Assembly (NCBI GenBank): GCA_037976565.1
Contig: CP137666.1
Location: forward strand, 50,991,271 to 51,055,270
DNA length: 64,000 bases
Reading direction: 5' to 3'
Source of the DNA: Mesocentrotus franciscanus
Taxonomy: Eukaryota > Echinodermata > Echinoidea > Camarodonta > Strongylocentrotidae
Shown here piece after piece: positions 37,460 through 50,440 of this stretch. The notes under the pieces were generated by a model. It was not told the DNA's origin, did no database searches, and saw only the letters and a program-made list of their open reading frames with translations. The translations under genes and the position numbers were made by a program. Positions within the stretch are counted from its first letter, which is position 1, and each line of letters opens with the position of its first letter.

Positions 37460-37640
37460 TTTATCATTGTTCATATCACATGTCTATCATTGTTCATATA
37501 TCATTGTTCATATCACATGTTTATTATTATTCATATTATCACATGTTTAGGCCTATCTTTGTTCATTATCACATGTTTAGGCCTATCTTTGTTCATATTA
37601 TCAGTTTCAGTTTCAGTTTCAGTTTATTTTTCCATTTCCA
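37460..37640. repeat. Short tandem repeats: TCATTGTTCATATCACATG and (CAGTTT)n
   Basis: Four irregular copies of a 20-30 base unit containing ATCACATGTTTA, followed by four CAGTTT units. On the minus strand the latter reads (AAACTG)n and follows AATAAA, the form of a LINE 3' tail. Confidence 0.8.
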
Positions 37641-39470
37641 ACAGAACAGTAATTTTGACAAGAAATCAGTATACAATTCAATATTCAATAATATAATACA
37701 TTTTACATGGTTTAGAATTGTGAAATAGAAAGTATACATAAATATCCAGTACAATGGTTTTTAAAGAGATTTTTCAAAATAACCCTGTGGAAATGGAGGG
37801 ATCCACTGAAAAGCAGAGCTTGTAAAATGTGGATCCTCAAAAAAAAGACAATCATAATTTTTGTAACATGTAAATATATTGACTTGAAAGAAAAAGAAAA
37901 AAATATATATATACACCTGTATATATATATATATATACATAGATTACCAAAAAGTGGCAGAATAATAATACAATTATAAATCCGTAATTTGAAAAAACTT
38001 GTTACGACACTTTTATGGTTAATACTGGAAAGGTCAAAGGAAACAATGACGACTGACAGATAATACATAAGTGTATAATAATAATAGAAAAATATATAAG
38101 ACAACAGAAAATAAAGCAAGGAAACAGAGAAATGGAAGAATAGAAAATGTTGCTGCATAATGTGAAGAGTAAAGAAAAAGAGAGGAGAGGTGGGTGGTGA
38201 GGAGAAGAAAGGAGAGTGAGAGAGAGCGCACACGATGTGCATATTGCAGGGGTAGCGACCATAATTATATTAAGATACTACAGAGCGTAAAAAAAGACGT
38301 GACGGGAAGGATTTAAAGAAGGCAAGACATGATTTGACAAAGCACTGATATTAATTTGTATTGTAAGGAAGTATAAGAAACAATTTCAATTTCCTCGGGT
38401 GCCAAAAAAAAAAAATTGTGCTCACTACCCCTGGCGCCCAAGGGGGTGGTGGTGGAAAAAAATTACCCTTCCCTGAGGGAAAAATTTTTTTCGGGTGCCA
38501 AATTTTTTTATTTTTTTGCTCACTACCCCACTGAGCGAAAAATCGACCGGCACGATTTTCAAATTTTCGCACGAAGTGGGCCCCTTTAGGCCCTCCCTTG
38601 CCGCCGGCTGGATCCGCCCCTGACTTATGAGAAGATTTATTTAGGGTGAACATATCATCAAAAACGAAAGGAAGCATGTTGTTATTATAAGAATACATAA
38701 ACTGGCCCAACTGAAAGAAATAAAGATCTTTAACATTCAATATTTTATTTGAAAAGAAAAGAGGATCCGTATGAGAGCGAAAATGAGAAAGGCAAATGAT
38801 ACGAAGAGCTTTCTTTTGTAATAATAAGACTATGTTTAACACATTTTGGTGTGTATTGCCCCATACCAGGAGTCCATAATTTAGATATGGTAAGACCAGA
38901 GAAGAATAATTAAAGCGTAAGTAAGGAAGAAGATGGGAGATGAGTTTTTAATCTATTCATGACACCAATATTACGAGATATAGTTTTGCAGATGTTGTCA
39001 ATATGGTACTTCCAGGAGAGTTTATTGTCGACTGTTAGGCCCAAAAATTTAGTGTAAGAAACACTCTCCAACGGGACGTCATCGAATACAATGTTGCTTG
39101 GCAGGAGTCTATAGTATTACTGAACAACATATAATTAGTTTTTTGGAGATTAAGTGAAAGTTTGTTTGCTCTAATCCATTGTAAAATCTTAGATAGTTCA
39201 GAATTAACCGTTTGCATAAGAGTGTATGGATTGTTGTGGGAAAAGAACAGATTCGTGTCGTCAGCAAAAGTACAAACGATAAAATATGAGATGATCTGCA
39301 GAAATCATTTATATATAAAATAAATAAAAGTGGACCTAGGAGGCTTCCCTGTGGAACGCCACAGCTAATATTACATAAATCTGATGTACAATCGTTTAAA
39401 AAGACGTATTGCTTAGTTAGAAAGATAGTTCCTGAACCACTCCAAAGCCTTTCCACGTACACCGTAATGG
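37605..39470 (-). pseudogene. 5'-truncated non-LTR retrotransposon with RT domain
   Basis: Minus-strand frames: 39462-39109 with the RT block CGVPQGSLLGPLLFILYIND, and 39217-39035 with QWIRANKLSLNLQKTNYML and the following KFLG-type region. A further frame at 38842-38630 has LLLQKKALRIICLSHFRSHT and LNVKDLYFFQLGQFMYSYNN. The catalytic YADD block is shifted out of frame (a degraded trace lies near 39250). The (AAACTG)n tract at about 37612 is its probable 3' end. A hAT-like fragment interrupts it at about 38390-38622. CR1/jockey-like by motif; dead copy. Confidence 0.75.
38390..38622. mobile_element. hAT-type element fragment
   Basis: The right end GGCTGGATCCGCCCCTG is the typical hAT terminus and falls exactly where the RT-like protein frame is lost. 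The interior repeats a GGGTGCCAAA...GCTCACTACCCC segment twice (38397 and 38494). No matching left terminus is visible, so it is truncated or rearranged. Confidence 0.55.
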
Positions 39471-40084
39471 GAAAGTTTATAAAGTAATATCGTGGTTTAT
39501 CATTGTTGATATTATCACATGTTTATAATTGTTATTAGTTGATACTATGTAAATATGTTTGTACTCCGGCCATACCCGAGAGCGGGTCACATAGAGTCAA
39601 TAAAAATCTTACAAATCGTACAAATCTTAGCTATTCTATGGTTCCAGAAGCCCCCACCTACATGAACCCACAAAGGAATATTGATTATTAATGAAGTTAC
39701 GAAGGTGCACTAAGTGCGGACAATGAGTGCAAAAACCCCCAAGTGCCCCCGCCCCTGAGCCCCACTCCCGCCCCCCTCCTCCCTTATATTAAACTGCGTC
39801 TGGCCAGGGAGATGAGACATACTGTCTCACCTCCCTGGTCTGGCCAAGAAAAACAAAGTAATACATGACGTACGTACATGTACAAAGTTTATGTGCAATC
39901 GAAACTATCGCTCTTGAGTAACGACTTTACGCGCGGAGTTCAACCGCATCTTCCCGCCACGAACAGCTGACTATGCACATGATGTCTGAGCAAGGGGCAT
40001 TTGTGTAGTCCCTTATAGTGTAAACTGTGTTGGATACAGAAGACATAAACCTGCCCACTTTTCTTCGAAAGAAATTTTGTATTA

Positions 40085-43000
40085 ATGGAATTCTTTACCA
40101 TTACTGACCCATCAGACTGGCCATCAAGCATGCCGGAGTTAAATGTAAGAGAGAAATTTATTTCCAAAATGAATGTCTAAACCTGTAAATTGAGTGGATT
40201 TTGAGTCGATATGTCGAGGGATTTCTCTAGTCTAGAAATAGTCTAGAATCTAACTTCTAAGTTCTGACTCACCATTTTTTTGTTGTTGAAAAAATTGACA
40301 GTTTTCAAAATACAGATTTAACTTATGCAAATACATGTAATTTAAATGTAGACATTAGGTCTAGATAGATCTGTTGCAAAGTGCAAAACTATTTCTAATA
40401 ACAATATGTACCTCTTAACCACGATAGATAGAGCTAGAAAATAGAATGACTTGACTAATGTTTTCATTTTGTTGACAGTGATTGACTTTATTAATTTACA
40501 GTTAATACACATCTCAATGTTATTATTATTCTTCTGTTAATCTAGTTCAAAGGGCTATGCGGCCTATCACAAAGATCTGTATAGGAAGATTAACACTTTA
40601 AATAACACCAATTTTACACCCTACTCTTATTTGCGAAGTGTAGCGTATTAACGTGCATACAGTGTGACTCTCCTTAACTCGAGCCTCTATCGAGAACAGA
40701 GGGGAGGAGCGCGCTTACACAATGCGGCGACAACCATTTTTGCATTTTTTGTCTGCTCACCAGGGGACTTTTTCTTCTTCTTCCAGTATATAGTACAGAC
40801 CGCCGTTGGCGTATTATCGTACCTTGTGCTTGTCAAGTGCCGAGTGTACAGTGCCAGTAAACAGGCTCTCCAAGAATTCTATGTGCAGCTAAAAACAGTC
40901 TGAAGCTCAACGGAGCTTAATGGAACCTACGTGCATGACAAAAGTCATGAGAGTCAGCAGAGCCGATTGCGCCACACTGCCTCCTCTTAACAGTTTTAAA
41001 ACTTAATTTATGAAAGAAAAGGAGAGAAAATTATCTATCGTTTACTGATTGTTTCACTTTTATTTTTAATATGAGCTCCATTTTTAGTCAAAAGAAGAAG
41101 AAGAAAAAAAAAAGCCTGAAAATCATAAGAGATGAAACATCAAGATTATTGATTCTGTTGAATGTAATTTGGAATTGGATCATCACAAGTTTTAAAAAGA
41201 AGCAAATATTTTCAGATTTTCCTTTATTTTTGTTAATTATTTCTGCTGCAGTTAGTTTATTTCTGGCAACTTATTGTGGCAGTCACTGACACAGGCCCTT
41301 GTACATGCACATTCCTGGTTCTGTGAGTGGTCGGATGTAGACCTTTACCTCAGATATTTGATATTTGATTTGTTAAATTGTTAAATACTGAACCATGTAC
41401 ATCAAACATTACCTATAATTAGTTTTCATAATCAGCTTAATTATTTTTGTTCCTTTTCTATTTCAGACCATAGACACTCTACTGAGATGTGGCATCTGCT
41501 ATGAGTTCTTTGACATAGCTATGATCCTTCCAAAGTGCTCTCATAATTGTAAGTATTCATCTTTGTAGAGAATATTGATTTATTTATAGTTTTTTTTGTC
41601 CTGTGAAAGATTGAAGATTAATCATCCATTGATGGTTATGACTGTCAAAGGTCATTCTAATTTCTTGCTTATTTATAATAGATGTATCTCTATTGTGCTT
41701 TAACATTCTGATTCAGATTTGTGTAATTTGAAAGTAAAGTGAATGAATGCAGTTTTTGGCAACAGTATATTCTTTTATTCAATACAAAGTTATAGGTTCA
41801 TTATTGTAATCTTTCAATCAGATTGTTCCATATGCATCCGCCGCCACATGAACTACAAAAGCCAGTGTCCTACTTGCAATACACCTGCGGAAGTATCACA
41901 GCTATGTAATAACAGAGCTCTGGATGAGCTGGTCTCCAATTTCAAGGCTGTCAGGTAGGAAGAAAAAACAGATTACAGCAAGGCTTCACCCTGACTTTTT
42001 TCTTAGAGGGTCTTGATTGCATTTTCGGGGTCTGCATGTCTTAGCCCCTTGTTACATTTTTAGATTTTGGGGGTTTGTACTTCAATTTTGAGAGGCCAAG
42101 AGTCCCGGTTTTTGTTGAGCCATGCATAACAACATAACACAAAGGAATATTGAACACAATAGACTAGTGTATCATGGAAGTAAAGTAGAAGTTCAATTAT
42201 TCAAGGTCATGCAGTCATTATCAAACAGTGTAGTCCTGTTATGGAATACCATATAGACTTTCTGACTTATGCTTTAGCATAGACATAAGCTTTAATTATG
42301 TTTAGCAAGAAATCATTTGCAGTTTTGCCTTCTATTTGTTCATTTTTAACATTTATATTTATAATGAGGAAAAATTTCCATTTCCATTTCCACTTTGCAG
42401 ACCTCTAATTCTCAAACTCTGCAAAGAGGAAGCCAAGAAGTCTGACAAGGGTATTTTACAAAGTCCTTCAAGTGAACCAGCTGGAGGAAAAAAGAAAACT
42501 ATTAAGGAGACCATACTGAGTCCTCCTAGAGATGGAGGAAAGAAAACAAAGAAGAGCAGCCCTTTCTTCAAGGAATCGAACCATGATAGTGATGGAGACT
42601 TTACAGTGGAATCCAAGGGATTGGCAAGTGCAGAAACACCCAGGAGCAAAGCACAGGTGATTTGTTGTTGTTGTTGTGACTTGTTGTTAGCGGTGCTAAC
42701 TGCTAAAGTATAAACGTCAGTGATAAACCACATTTCATATATAAACCTGTGGAAGAAACATTGATTAAATTCTGCAAGTTTCCATGAGAAAGACACAGCT
42801 CAGATGTTTCGCTGTGAAGATGATTAATTGTCATTTCAAGAAAATTGAAACATGCTTGTGCCCTTTGCCAACAACTTTACCCCTTCATCTCATAAATATG
42901 ATGTATCAAATATTCTATGTACCGGTATGTTGAATCAGCTGAAGGGTTGAGTAATACCCAGCAGAATTACAGAGTAATAATAATTTTGGTCAGTGGAAGA

Positions 43001-46000
43001 AAATTTGGAATGTATGTTCATGTGAGCAGTTCTTGAATGTTTTGCTTTTATTTTTCTTCTACAGAGGCGATCAAACTACCAGAACACCAGAGACAAAATT
43101 GCCTCCCATGCATCAGAGCTTGCATCCTCATCTGCAGCATCTCCAACGAGAACCGCTTCATCAAGTGAAGAAGATCCGTTGATGGAGCCTGATGCATCCA
43201 AAGGAGCCTCGTCCTTGACTCTCAACAAATCCAACGAAGAGAACATTGATCCCACGTACCAGATACCAGCTGATGGTGATCACAGTGACGAAGATGTATT
43301 TTCCGCAGTAACACCATCCAAGCCTTCCACAAGTCGCGGACATGCTGGTGGAGAACTACCAGGCGAGAAGAACCTTACACCCCTCACTCGCAGCGAGAAA
43401 GGTATGTTACTATGAATTTTAGAAAATACATGTATCATTTACATTGTAATTTCAGCATGCCTAATATATTCATTAGTCATGTTGAAGGAGAAAGGTAATA
43501 GATTTTGAATCGACCTGTACAAATATGCTTCAAGTGATGCACAGTAAGATAACTGATTAAAGCCTAAAGGATCTATAGAGCAACTTGAAGCATGAGTCAT
43601 GTTGAGATGATAATGATCTGAAAGCTCAAATAACTTGTATGAAGTTTGAGTTGAACATAAAAAGAAAATGAGAACTGTAATCTGTGTTTTTAATGCATAT
43701 TAGATTATGATCACACTGATAGGAAACTTAGATCAAAATAGTTTCATGCTTCGTAACTAAACAAAGATGAATTCTCCAAATGTCAAATGATATTCAAATC
43801 TTCCTTTCATTCTTGATTCCTGAGTTGTTTTGTTTATCTCTTGAAACTTCTTTGAATTTACTGCATTTATATTTTTAGGGGGAATAAATATCTGTCTTGG
43901 CACCAGCGTTAGACATTCTGCATTTCTTTACCAGGGCTCGACAATTACAGGCACCTGGCCCCGAGTCACAAGGGTGCCTGAAATGTAAGTCCGGACCCCC
44001 AAATTTCAAGATTTTAACATAGAGCCTAGGCATACAGATTGTGGAAAGTTCAGTCTGGACCCCCTTCCCATAGATTTTGTGTGGAGCCCTGCCTTTGCAA
44101 TCACTTGTTTTTTTTTCCCTCGTTTTTTTCTTCTTCTTTTTTCTTCTTCAAATTGAATTCATCCAGTTGATTGCCCTGTATGTGGAGTTCCCATTTCAAC
44201 CAAGCACATAAATGTTCACCTTGATTCATGTCTTACTAAGATTGAAGAGAAAGAAGCCAAAAGAAGGTAAGAAATGAAGTTCATATTAGTCTGTCAATTT
44301 GATATTTCATAGACTAAATCTTATACGTAACTCTGACCACACCCCAATATGAACCCAATCTACATCTAAGGAAGCAAAAACGTTTCTCGAAAAAAATAAG
44401 TGCTTGTAGGTTCATGATCACGGGGACCTTTTGCTTTTAGTCCCATCTGAGGGACTTGGTTATGCGGATAAATGCCCTACCAAAGGCCTTTTGACTTTTT
44501 ACTTCTCTTCGAACTTTAGATCTGGTTAATAGTGTTTAAAATACCTCTGCTCTACCAAAACTGAGCAACCCCACCTCCTTACCTCTCCATCTTAGAGTAT
44601 GGTGTGATATATGTTTATCTGGGTTCAGCCCTAGCATAGAGCTAGTTTTATCAAATTTCTAACTTTCTCAATGTTTTTTTTCAGCGACTCCCTTTTGTAT
44701 TTTTGTATTTTGAACATCTATTCTGAATGATACGCCCATTTTTTTCTCTTCACATAGAGAAACTAACCCATTTACAACTTTTATTCCCTAGTATTTCTCT
44801 TCTTATGATATTTCTTGGATTCATTTTCTGTGAGCAGAATTCCAAAACGGAAGCCTCTCCCTAAGATCGTCTCCAGTTTGCTGTCAGATAAGGAGATGAG
44901 GAAGAAGCTCAGAGAACATGGACTGAGTTCTCATGGGACCAGACCGGTAAGAGATGTTCGGTTGCCATGGAAATCAAATACTGACCCAGGGTGATCAGAC
45001 ATTCATAGTTTTACTGGGCTTTATTTCATCAAAGATATATGGTTAGGCAGGGCTCCACACTAAGTTTTTTGGAATGGGGTCTGGATTAAAAAATGTAGTC
45101 TGTATTCACAAGCCCTTTGTAAAAAATTGAAATGTTAGGGTACTGGACTGAGATTTTTGGTGCCCATGTGTCCCAGTTAACTGTTAGTGTTGAGCCCTGG
45201 GTTAGGGCGTGGATTGGAATTAGGATTAAGGTTAGGTAGATTGTGGGGCATAGGGTTGAAATAGAGCAATCTCTGCAAGGAGTATGGAAGTGTTCAGACG
45301 GGGCCATCTTGTCTCTTAACTCATTAATTTTATATTGTACTTTTTTGTGCTTGGTCACAAATAGTTGCTACATTAAAGACCAGTGTATACAGACTGCTCA
45401 AGGGAAAAGGAAATTTCTTTGTAAGCAGGGAGTCTTTATGCACTTGTTACTTTTAGTACAAATTTCAATGAGATATACTTTTCAAGAGAACGCAGTGGTT
45501 TGTAGACAGGTGGTCTTTCTGCTCAGGTGGTCACTAAAACAGTTTTGACAGTCTTTTTATTTTCATTTATTTATGTTTTAGTTAATGTTGGTATTGTTCC
45601 ACTCTTTCCAACCAATAGATTCTGAACAAGCGTTTACTAGAGTTCACCCTGAGTTACAATGCGCAGTGTGATTCTAGTAATCCAATATCGGTAGAAGCCA
45701 TTGTGAAAGAATTCAACAAGATTGATAAACTCAAGGGTCAACCTAATCCTGTCCATGTTGAACAGGTAAGCCATTCTATAAGGATATTTTGTTATGCTTC
45801 TGCTTATGTATTTAGACATTGAATTATGTCAGAACAGTGAACCTCGCATAATAAATTTGAATTTGCGTAAGTCGTATCTAAACAAAAGTCAAGATTTTCT
45901 GTATGTATTTCCTGTAGAAAGAATATGTGTCTAAGGTGAAAGTTTAGTTTTGACGATAATTGTCAATTGAGCACGTTCATTTCGTCAGAACGTATATCAT

Positions 46001-49000
46001 ATTCCTTTTAAAATGAAAGAAGGACAATGGGAAACAAACTTCTGCTTATAAGTCCATGTAGCTGTAAGTCAAAAGAATTTCATGGTCCCAAAGGCTTAGA
46101 CTTGTATGAGGTTGACTGTACTTGTATCCAGATATCTGTAGGACTATTGTTTCAGTTTTATTCAAACTTGACTGGTGTGTTATAACTTTACATCTGAATA
46201 ACCATGGAATAGATTGTTTGAGCGATTCTAAGCATGTTCAATTATGATCTGAACATTATTGAAATACATAATTAATAATAATTCTACTTTTTATTTCTTT
46301 CTTTTAGAGATTAAAAGTAAAGAGATCGCTCCCTGAAGACGAGATAGCTAAAGCACAAGAAGAATATTGTAAGTATATGAGAATGTTCAAAAGAAATCAA
46401 AGAAACAATGTTTTGTCGGACAGGTGTTATGAGTTAATAAATATGAATAATAATTCATTGTATTTCTTGGAGTAGATTTATATCCAGGGGCTCTATCACA
46501 GTAAAGTAAAGACATATGTTTCTGATTTTGTAGTGACCAATTGTTGTGTCAAAAATTGAGAATACGTTAAAAGACTTAAAATAAAAACCCTTAAATGTAT
46601 CTGTAGATTTTTAAATTGGTCATATATTTTTTTAATGGATACATATTGGGAATTTTTAACTTCAGGGCAAAATATGCTTACTGATTGTTTGTTAAAAGTC
46701 ATTAATTTTTATAAAATCGTATTTATTGTGATCCAGCAAATTGGATATTTGAAAGGTATGGGTAAAAAAAGAATTCTTTACCTGACATATTTTTCCACTT
46801 TTCTCTTCCTACAGTGAAATCTCATGGTTCACAATTCAGTGATCTCATAAAGAACATGAGAGAACGTGCTTGTAACTCCAAGAAGGCAGGGAAAGTAGAA
46901 GAAGCCGATAAAGGCCCCAGTCTTCCTTCAGTAAATAACACATCTCCAATGCCAAAGGATGATGCCATGCCAGTTATGCTCATCAATGGAGATGAAACTT
47001 CTGGACAGGATACTATGTGTGATGGTGTAACTAGAGGTCCTCCAGACCCAAAGAAACAATCAAGTGTTGTTACAGAAGATGTAAAATCAGTGCAGAATCA
47101 TGGAAATAGCTGTGATGCTCTCCCAGTGGACAATGACATGCCAACAGAAACTTATGATGTTGCTAGGAAACGAGATGGTGGCAAAGGTCGCCGTCTCAAA
47201 GTGAAGAAAAGCAAGTACTTTGCAGACTCCACCAAAGACATCAATAGTGCAGACAGTCGGGTCTCGTCTCAGGAGGAGGATGAAGCTTCTGTTAAGAAAA
47301 TATTAGGTGAGGGTAGGGAGGAGAGTCTAATGGAGGAGGGTATTGTCATGGCAACCAAAATGGCAGAGAACTCTGAGGAGCAGATGGATATGATGGAGGA
47401 TGAGGTCAGCCCAGTCTTTGGTCACTGCTCGGTTGGAAGCAGTAGCGGGAAGGCTCAGTCTAGTTCATCTACAAGGAAGACAGATGCCGATGGTAGGGCT
47501 ACTCATCGTAATTAATTTTGTAATCGCAGTGAGACTTTTAATGACTTTTGATCCTCTTTACAGAGCTGTTAGCACTCTGAAGTGTGCTCTTTTGTTTTTC
47601 AGATTCGGCACAACTTATTAATTTTAATTTCTTACGGCCCTCCTTCAAATAGCATCTTTGCATCAACTACACTGTTTTAAATCAAATCTGTTCAATTTTA
47701 TTTTTAAATAAATTTGGTAAATATATATAAAGATCATTAACATATTCATCGTCTTCATTAAAAAAAAAAGCAAAATCATAATTATACAATTTTTTTCTAT
47801 GAACCTAATACCTTAGCTTTGATGTTCAGGGTGCATCTGTTAATATTGTTTTTGTATCAATTTCCTCTGTATTGCCCATGTTAGGTATTGATACAATGAT
47901 GTCAGAGAAGCAGAAGGAAGTAGTCCCACCCAGTTCTGTACCACCTCCTCCAAACTCCTTACTCCTCAAGGATTTCGATACCATCTCAGAAGGGAGCAGC
48001 CTGGTCACTTTAGAAGTAAATTCATTCTTTTCTTTTATCTTGTTGGAATTTCATATGTTTCTATTGGATCTAGAACCATACATCATCAGGCACGTTCTAA
48101 TAGGAGTGTATATTATATCTATACCTGTATTTACCATCTTTAGTTATGCTACCAATTTTGGTGCTCGCAGCATTCAGAGAATATCTTCTTCTTACCAGGC
48201 ATCCATTAATACACCTGGATGGAAACTGGTGAATGTACATTAGTGTCTAGTCAGCACTAACATGAGATGTTCTGATGTTGGTTTGATGACTTTGACAATT
48301 TTATGTATACTAAGAAGTGTCTTATTTTAAAGATACTATGTCCCTTTTGCAGCCAACATCAAATTCTGTAGAACTTTGCAGGAATTATGAATATGTCATG
48401 TATGTCCTATCTGTGAAATTTAAACGTTAGCAGTGTCCTAATATTCAAATTATGCAAGGAAACCTGTTTACTTGCTAGACTTCACTGTCAGACACTATTG
48501 AGTGACTGACTGGCTTTTTCATCTTTGGTAATAACATACATAAAATGAGCTGTAAAGGGTACATGAGCATTTGTCTACATCAATAACCCACTTCTTGTAA
48601 TGGCCAAAATTAAACTGATTGAATCTTTGCGCAGCATAAAACGTACGACCATTCGGTACAATGGTCTGAAAAATCAGACTATTACTTACTGGCTCTATAG
48701 CTCCTAAGTCGATTCGACAACTAATAGTCGTTATTTTCCCACTTAAAGACATTTTCAAGCCCCCTTTTTTTAGGGAAGTTCTAAATTAGTATTGTCTTTC
48801 AAATGCCGTTGGAATTTAACCTTTTCTTTTTTTTTGGCCTGCAAATGGGACATAGTACCTTTAAGTGTTAGACTCTAGCCCATTAATTCACATAGCCGCA
48901 CAATAAACCAAATTCACAAGCTTGCTATAATAAAGCAGAAATTAATTAATGATACACAGAGTATGTCATCACTGTGGTACTATATTTTAGAATTGTATTG

Positions 49001-50208
49001 GGTTTGGTTGCTTGGTTTGTTTTATCTGACTGCTAATAAATCATGTGTATGCTTGTAAGTAAGCAACCAGGGGACCAATGGCTTTAAGTCCTCTCTGAGG
49101 GACTTGGTAATGAGGATTGATGCCCTACCAAAAGGCACTTGGTTATAAACCTGGAACCTCCCAGGTACGAGACCATTGTTCTATCACTGAGCCATGACAC
49201 CTCCTCCTGTATGACCAATCAAGAAAATTTTCAAAGCTTTGCCATAAAAGAAGAAAGTTTTAGACATTGTTTTTTTGTTTTCATTAAAACTGTTCATGCC
49301 ATTGTGACAACCTTCCAGTGTGTGGGCTTCCCTCTTTGAAAGCCTGGCAAATATGTGTGTACCAATGAAAAAGATAATACAATTTGAATTAATGATATAA
49401 TATGCCACTTTCTTCATTTCTATGATTGCATGAAAAAAATGGTGAGATTTCTAATCACTGTTGCTCAAAGAGTTTCATCAAATAAATTCAATTTCATCAC
49501 CATTGTCTTGTTTGATATTTACCTTCAGTCATTTAGCGAATCTGGAAGTCATGGTGATGTGCCTTCACCTGGGGATGTTAACTGTATACCAGAGAGGTAA
49601 GATTATTACCCCAAAAAAAAAAAAATAATAATAATAATAAAAATAATACAAATTAATTAATTTGAAATATAATACGTGTAATAATAATATAAATAATAAT
49701 AAATAAAGAAATGAATAAAAATACATGTAAATAAATAAAAATTATAAAAATAACGAGAGAAATGTAGAAATTGTTTGTCAAATGTATAATATTTCAAGTT
49801 TTAAACATGCTCCAAACCTATTCTATTGCCCGACCAGACGACCGTGAAACACTACATTTATAAATTGGGAATTTTAGGTCTTTTAATGCATGTGTTAAGA
49901 CATGTCTACCGTATGTAAAATTCTTAACAATAAGTGCACTTTGTGCACATCAATTGTGGCAAAGATGTTGTATAAAATGTAATACTCTGAAGTAAATTTG
50001 AGCTCTTTTAGTTTCTTTTAATAGATTGACTCGTCAGTTCTGAATTTGATCTTGTTTCAGCCCCGAAGCAGTAAAAGGCAAGAGGAACAAGCGTATAGGT
50101 CGTAGGAAGCGCAAACCAGAGGTCAACCCAGAGGATGATGGGATAGAAGCAGGGAAGGAGACAAGGTTGACCCGGTCACGCAAGAGGGGAAAAACATCAG
50201 CTGACTAA
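40085..50208 (+). CDS. RAD18: E3 ubiquitin-protein ligase RAD18
   Basis: With the E2 RAD6, mono-ubiquitinates PCNA at stalled forks to start translesion synthesis (nucleus). Exons: 40085-40144, 41467-41548, 41822-41954, 42401-42656, 43065-43401, 44167-44266, 44838-44946, 45619-45765, 46308-46368, 46815-47492, 47885-48015, 49529-49596, 50061-50208. All are GT-AG, giving 769 residues. RING C3HC4: C28, C31, C44, H46, C49, C52, C63, C66. UBZ4 zinc finger: C292, C295, H307, C311. SAP domain about 333-372 (LLSDKEMRKKLREHG, split by intron 7), followed by NAQCDS and a RAD6-binding-type helix region, about 375-440. The C terminus is basic (RRKRKP, TRSRKRG). It is longer than human RAD18 (495 residues) mainly through the 226-codon acidic, Ser-rich exon 10 and exon 4-5 linkers. 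ATG chosen because MEFFTITDPSDWP precedes TIDTLLRCGIC as in the human protein. Confidence 0.96.
43932..44091. mobile_element. hAT-like MITE in RAD18 intron 5
   Basis: CAGGGCTCGACA at the left and the inverse TGTGGAGCCCTG at the right form the same TIR type as 45048-45199. Flanks TCTTTACC and CCTTTGCA are only a weak duplication. Confidence 0.5.
44425..44505 (-). mobile_element. SINE fragment in RAD18 intron 6
   Basis: GGGGACC, CTGAGGGACTTGGTTATG and ATGCCCTACCAAAGGC match the body of the SINE at 49045-49203. The tRNA-like head is missing. Confidence 0.6.
45048..45199. mobile_element. hAT-like MITE in RAD18 intron 7
   Basis: CAGGGCTCCACACTAA and the inverse TTAGTGTTGAGCCCTG are 16 bp imperfect inverted ends. 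GGTTAGG occurs on both sides (45041-45047 and 45200-45206). Non-coding interior of 120 bases. Confidence 0.7.
48327..48864. mobile_element. ~540 bp TTAA-bounded element in RAD18 intron 11
   Basis: TTAA plus AGATACTATGTCCCTTTTGC at the left, GGGACATAGTACCT plus TTAA at the right. Differs from the copy at 11827-12365 by only a handful of bases. A minus-strand frame at 48519-48758 (79 residues) is nearly identical to those in the other young copies. Confidence 0.85.
49045..49203 (-). mobile_element. tRNA-derived SINE in RAD18 intron 11
   Basis: Read on the minus strand, the head GGAGGTGTCATGGCTCAGTG and GATAGAAC supplies an A box. GGGAGGTTCCAGGTTTA resembles a B box about 40 bases on. The body includes GGTAGGGCATCAATCCTC and CTCAGAGAGGACTTAAAGCC, also found at 44425 and 50285. 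Confidence 0.65.
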
Positions 50209-50284
50209 TTCCTTTTCTCTTATCTGCTTGTGATATCACATGTCAGCTTATCACTTTCACCTAGTGCATGTGTGATGGTTTGTT

Positions 50285-50440
50285 TGGTTGTTTCAAAAGA
50301 AAGCATGTGTATGCTTGCAAGTATTAAAAGCAAACCAGGGGACCTACTGACCAAAGGCTTTAAGTTCTCTCCGAGTGAGCTGATTATAAGAATCAATGTC
50401 ATACCGAAGGGCGCTAGCGCATTTAACAAGGGGCATCCTG
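50285..50440 (-). mobile_element. SINE body fragment in RAD18 3' region
   Basis: CCAGGGGACC, AAAGGCTTTAAGTTCTCTCC and ATGTCATACCGAAGG match the SINE at 49045 (complement) and lie 77 bases past the RAD18 stop, so probably within its 3' UTR. More diverged than the intronic copy. Confidence 0.5.

Noticed and set aside
36198..39470. LTR retrovirus-like element
   Set aside because: No LTRs, protease or integrase; RT blocks are of non-LTR type with a simple-repeat 3' tail.
45243..45548. 101-residue plus-strand ORF between RAD18 exons 7 and 8
   Set aside because: Overlaps intron sequence and a dispersed repeat; RAD18 exons join in phase without it.
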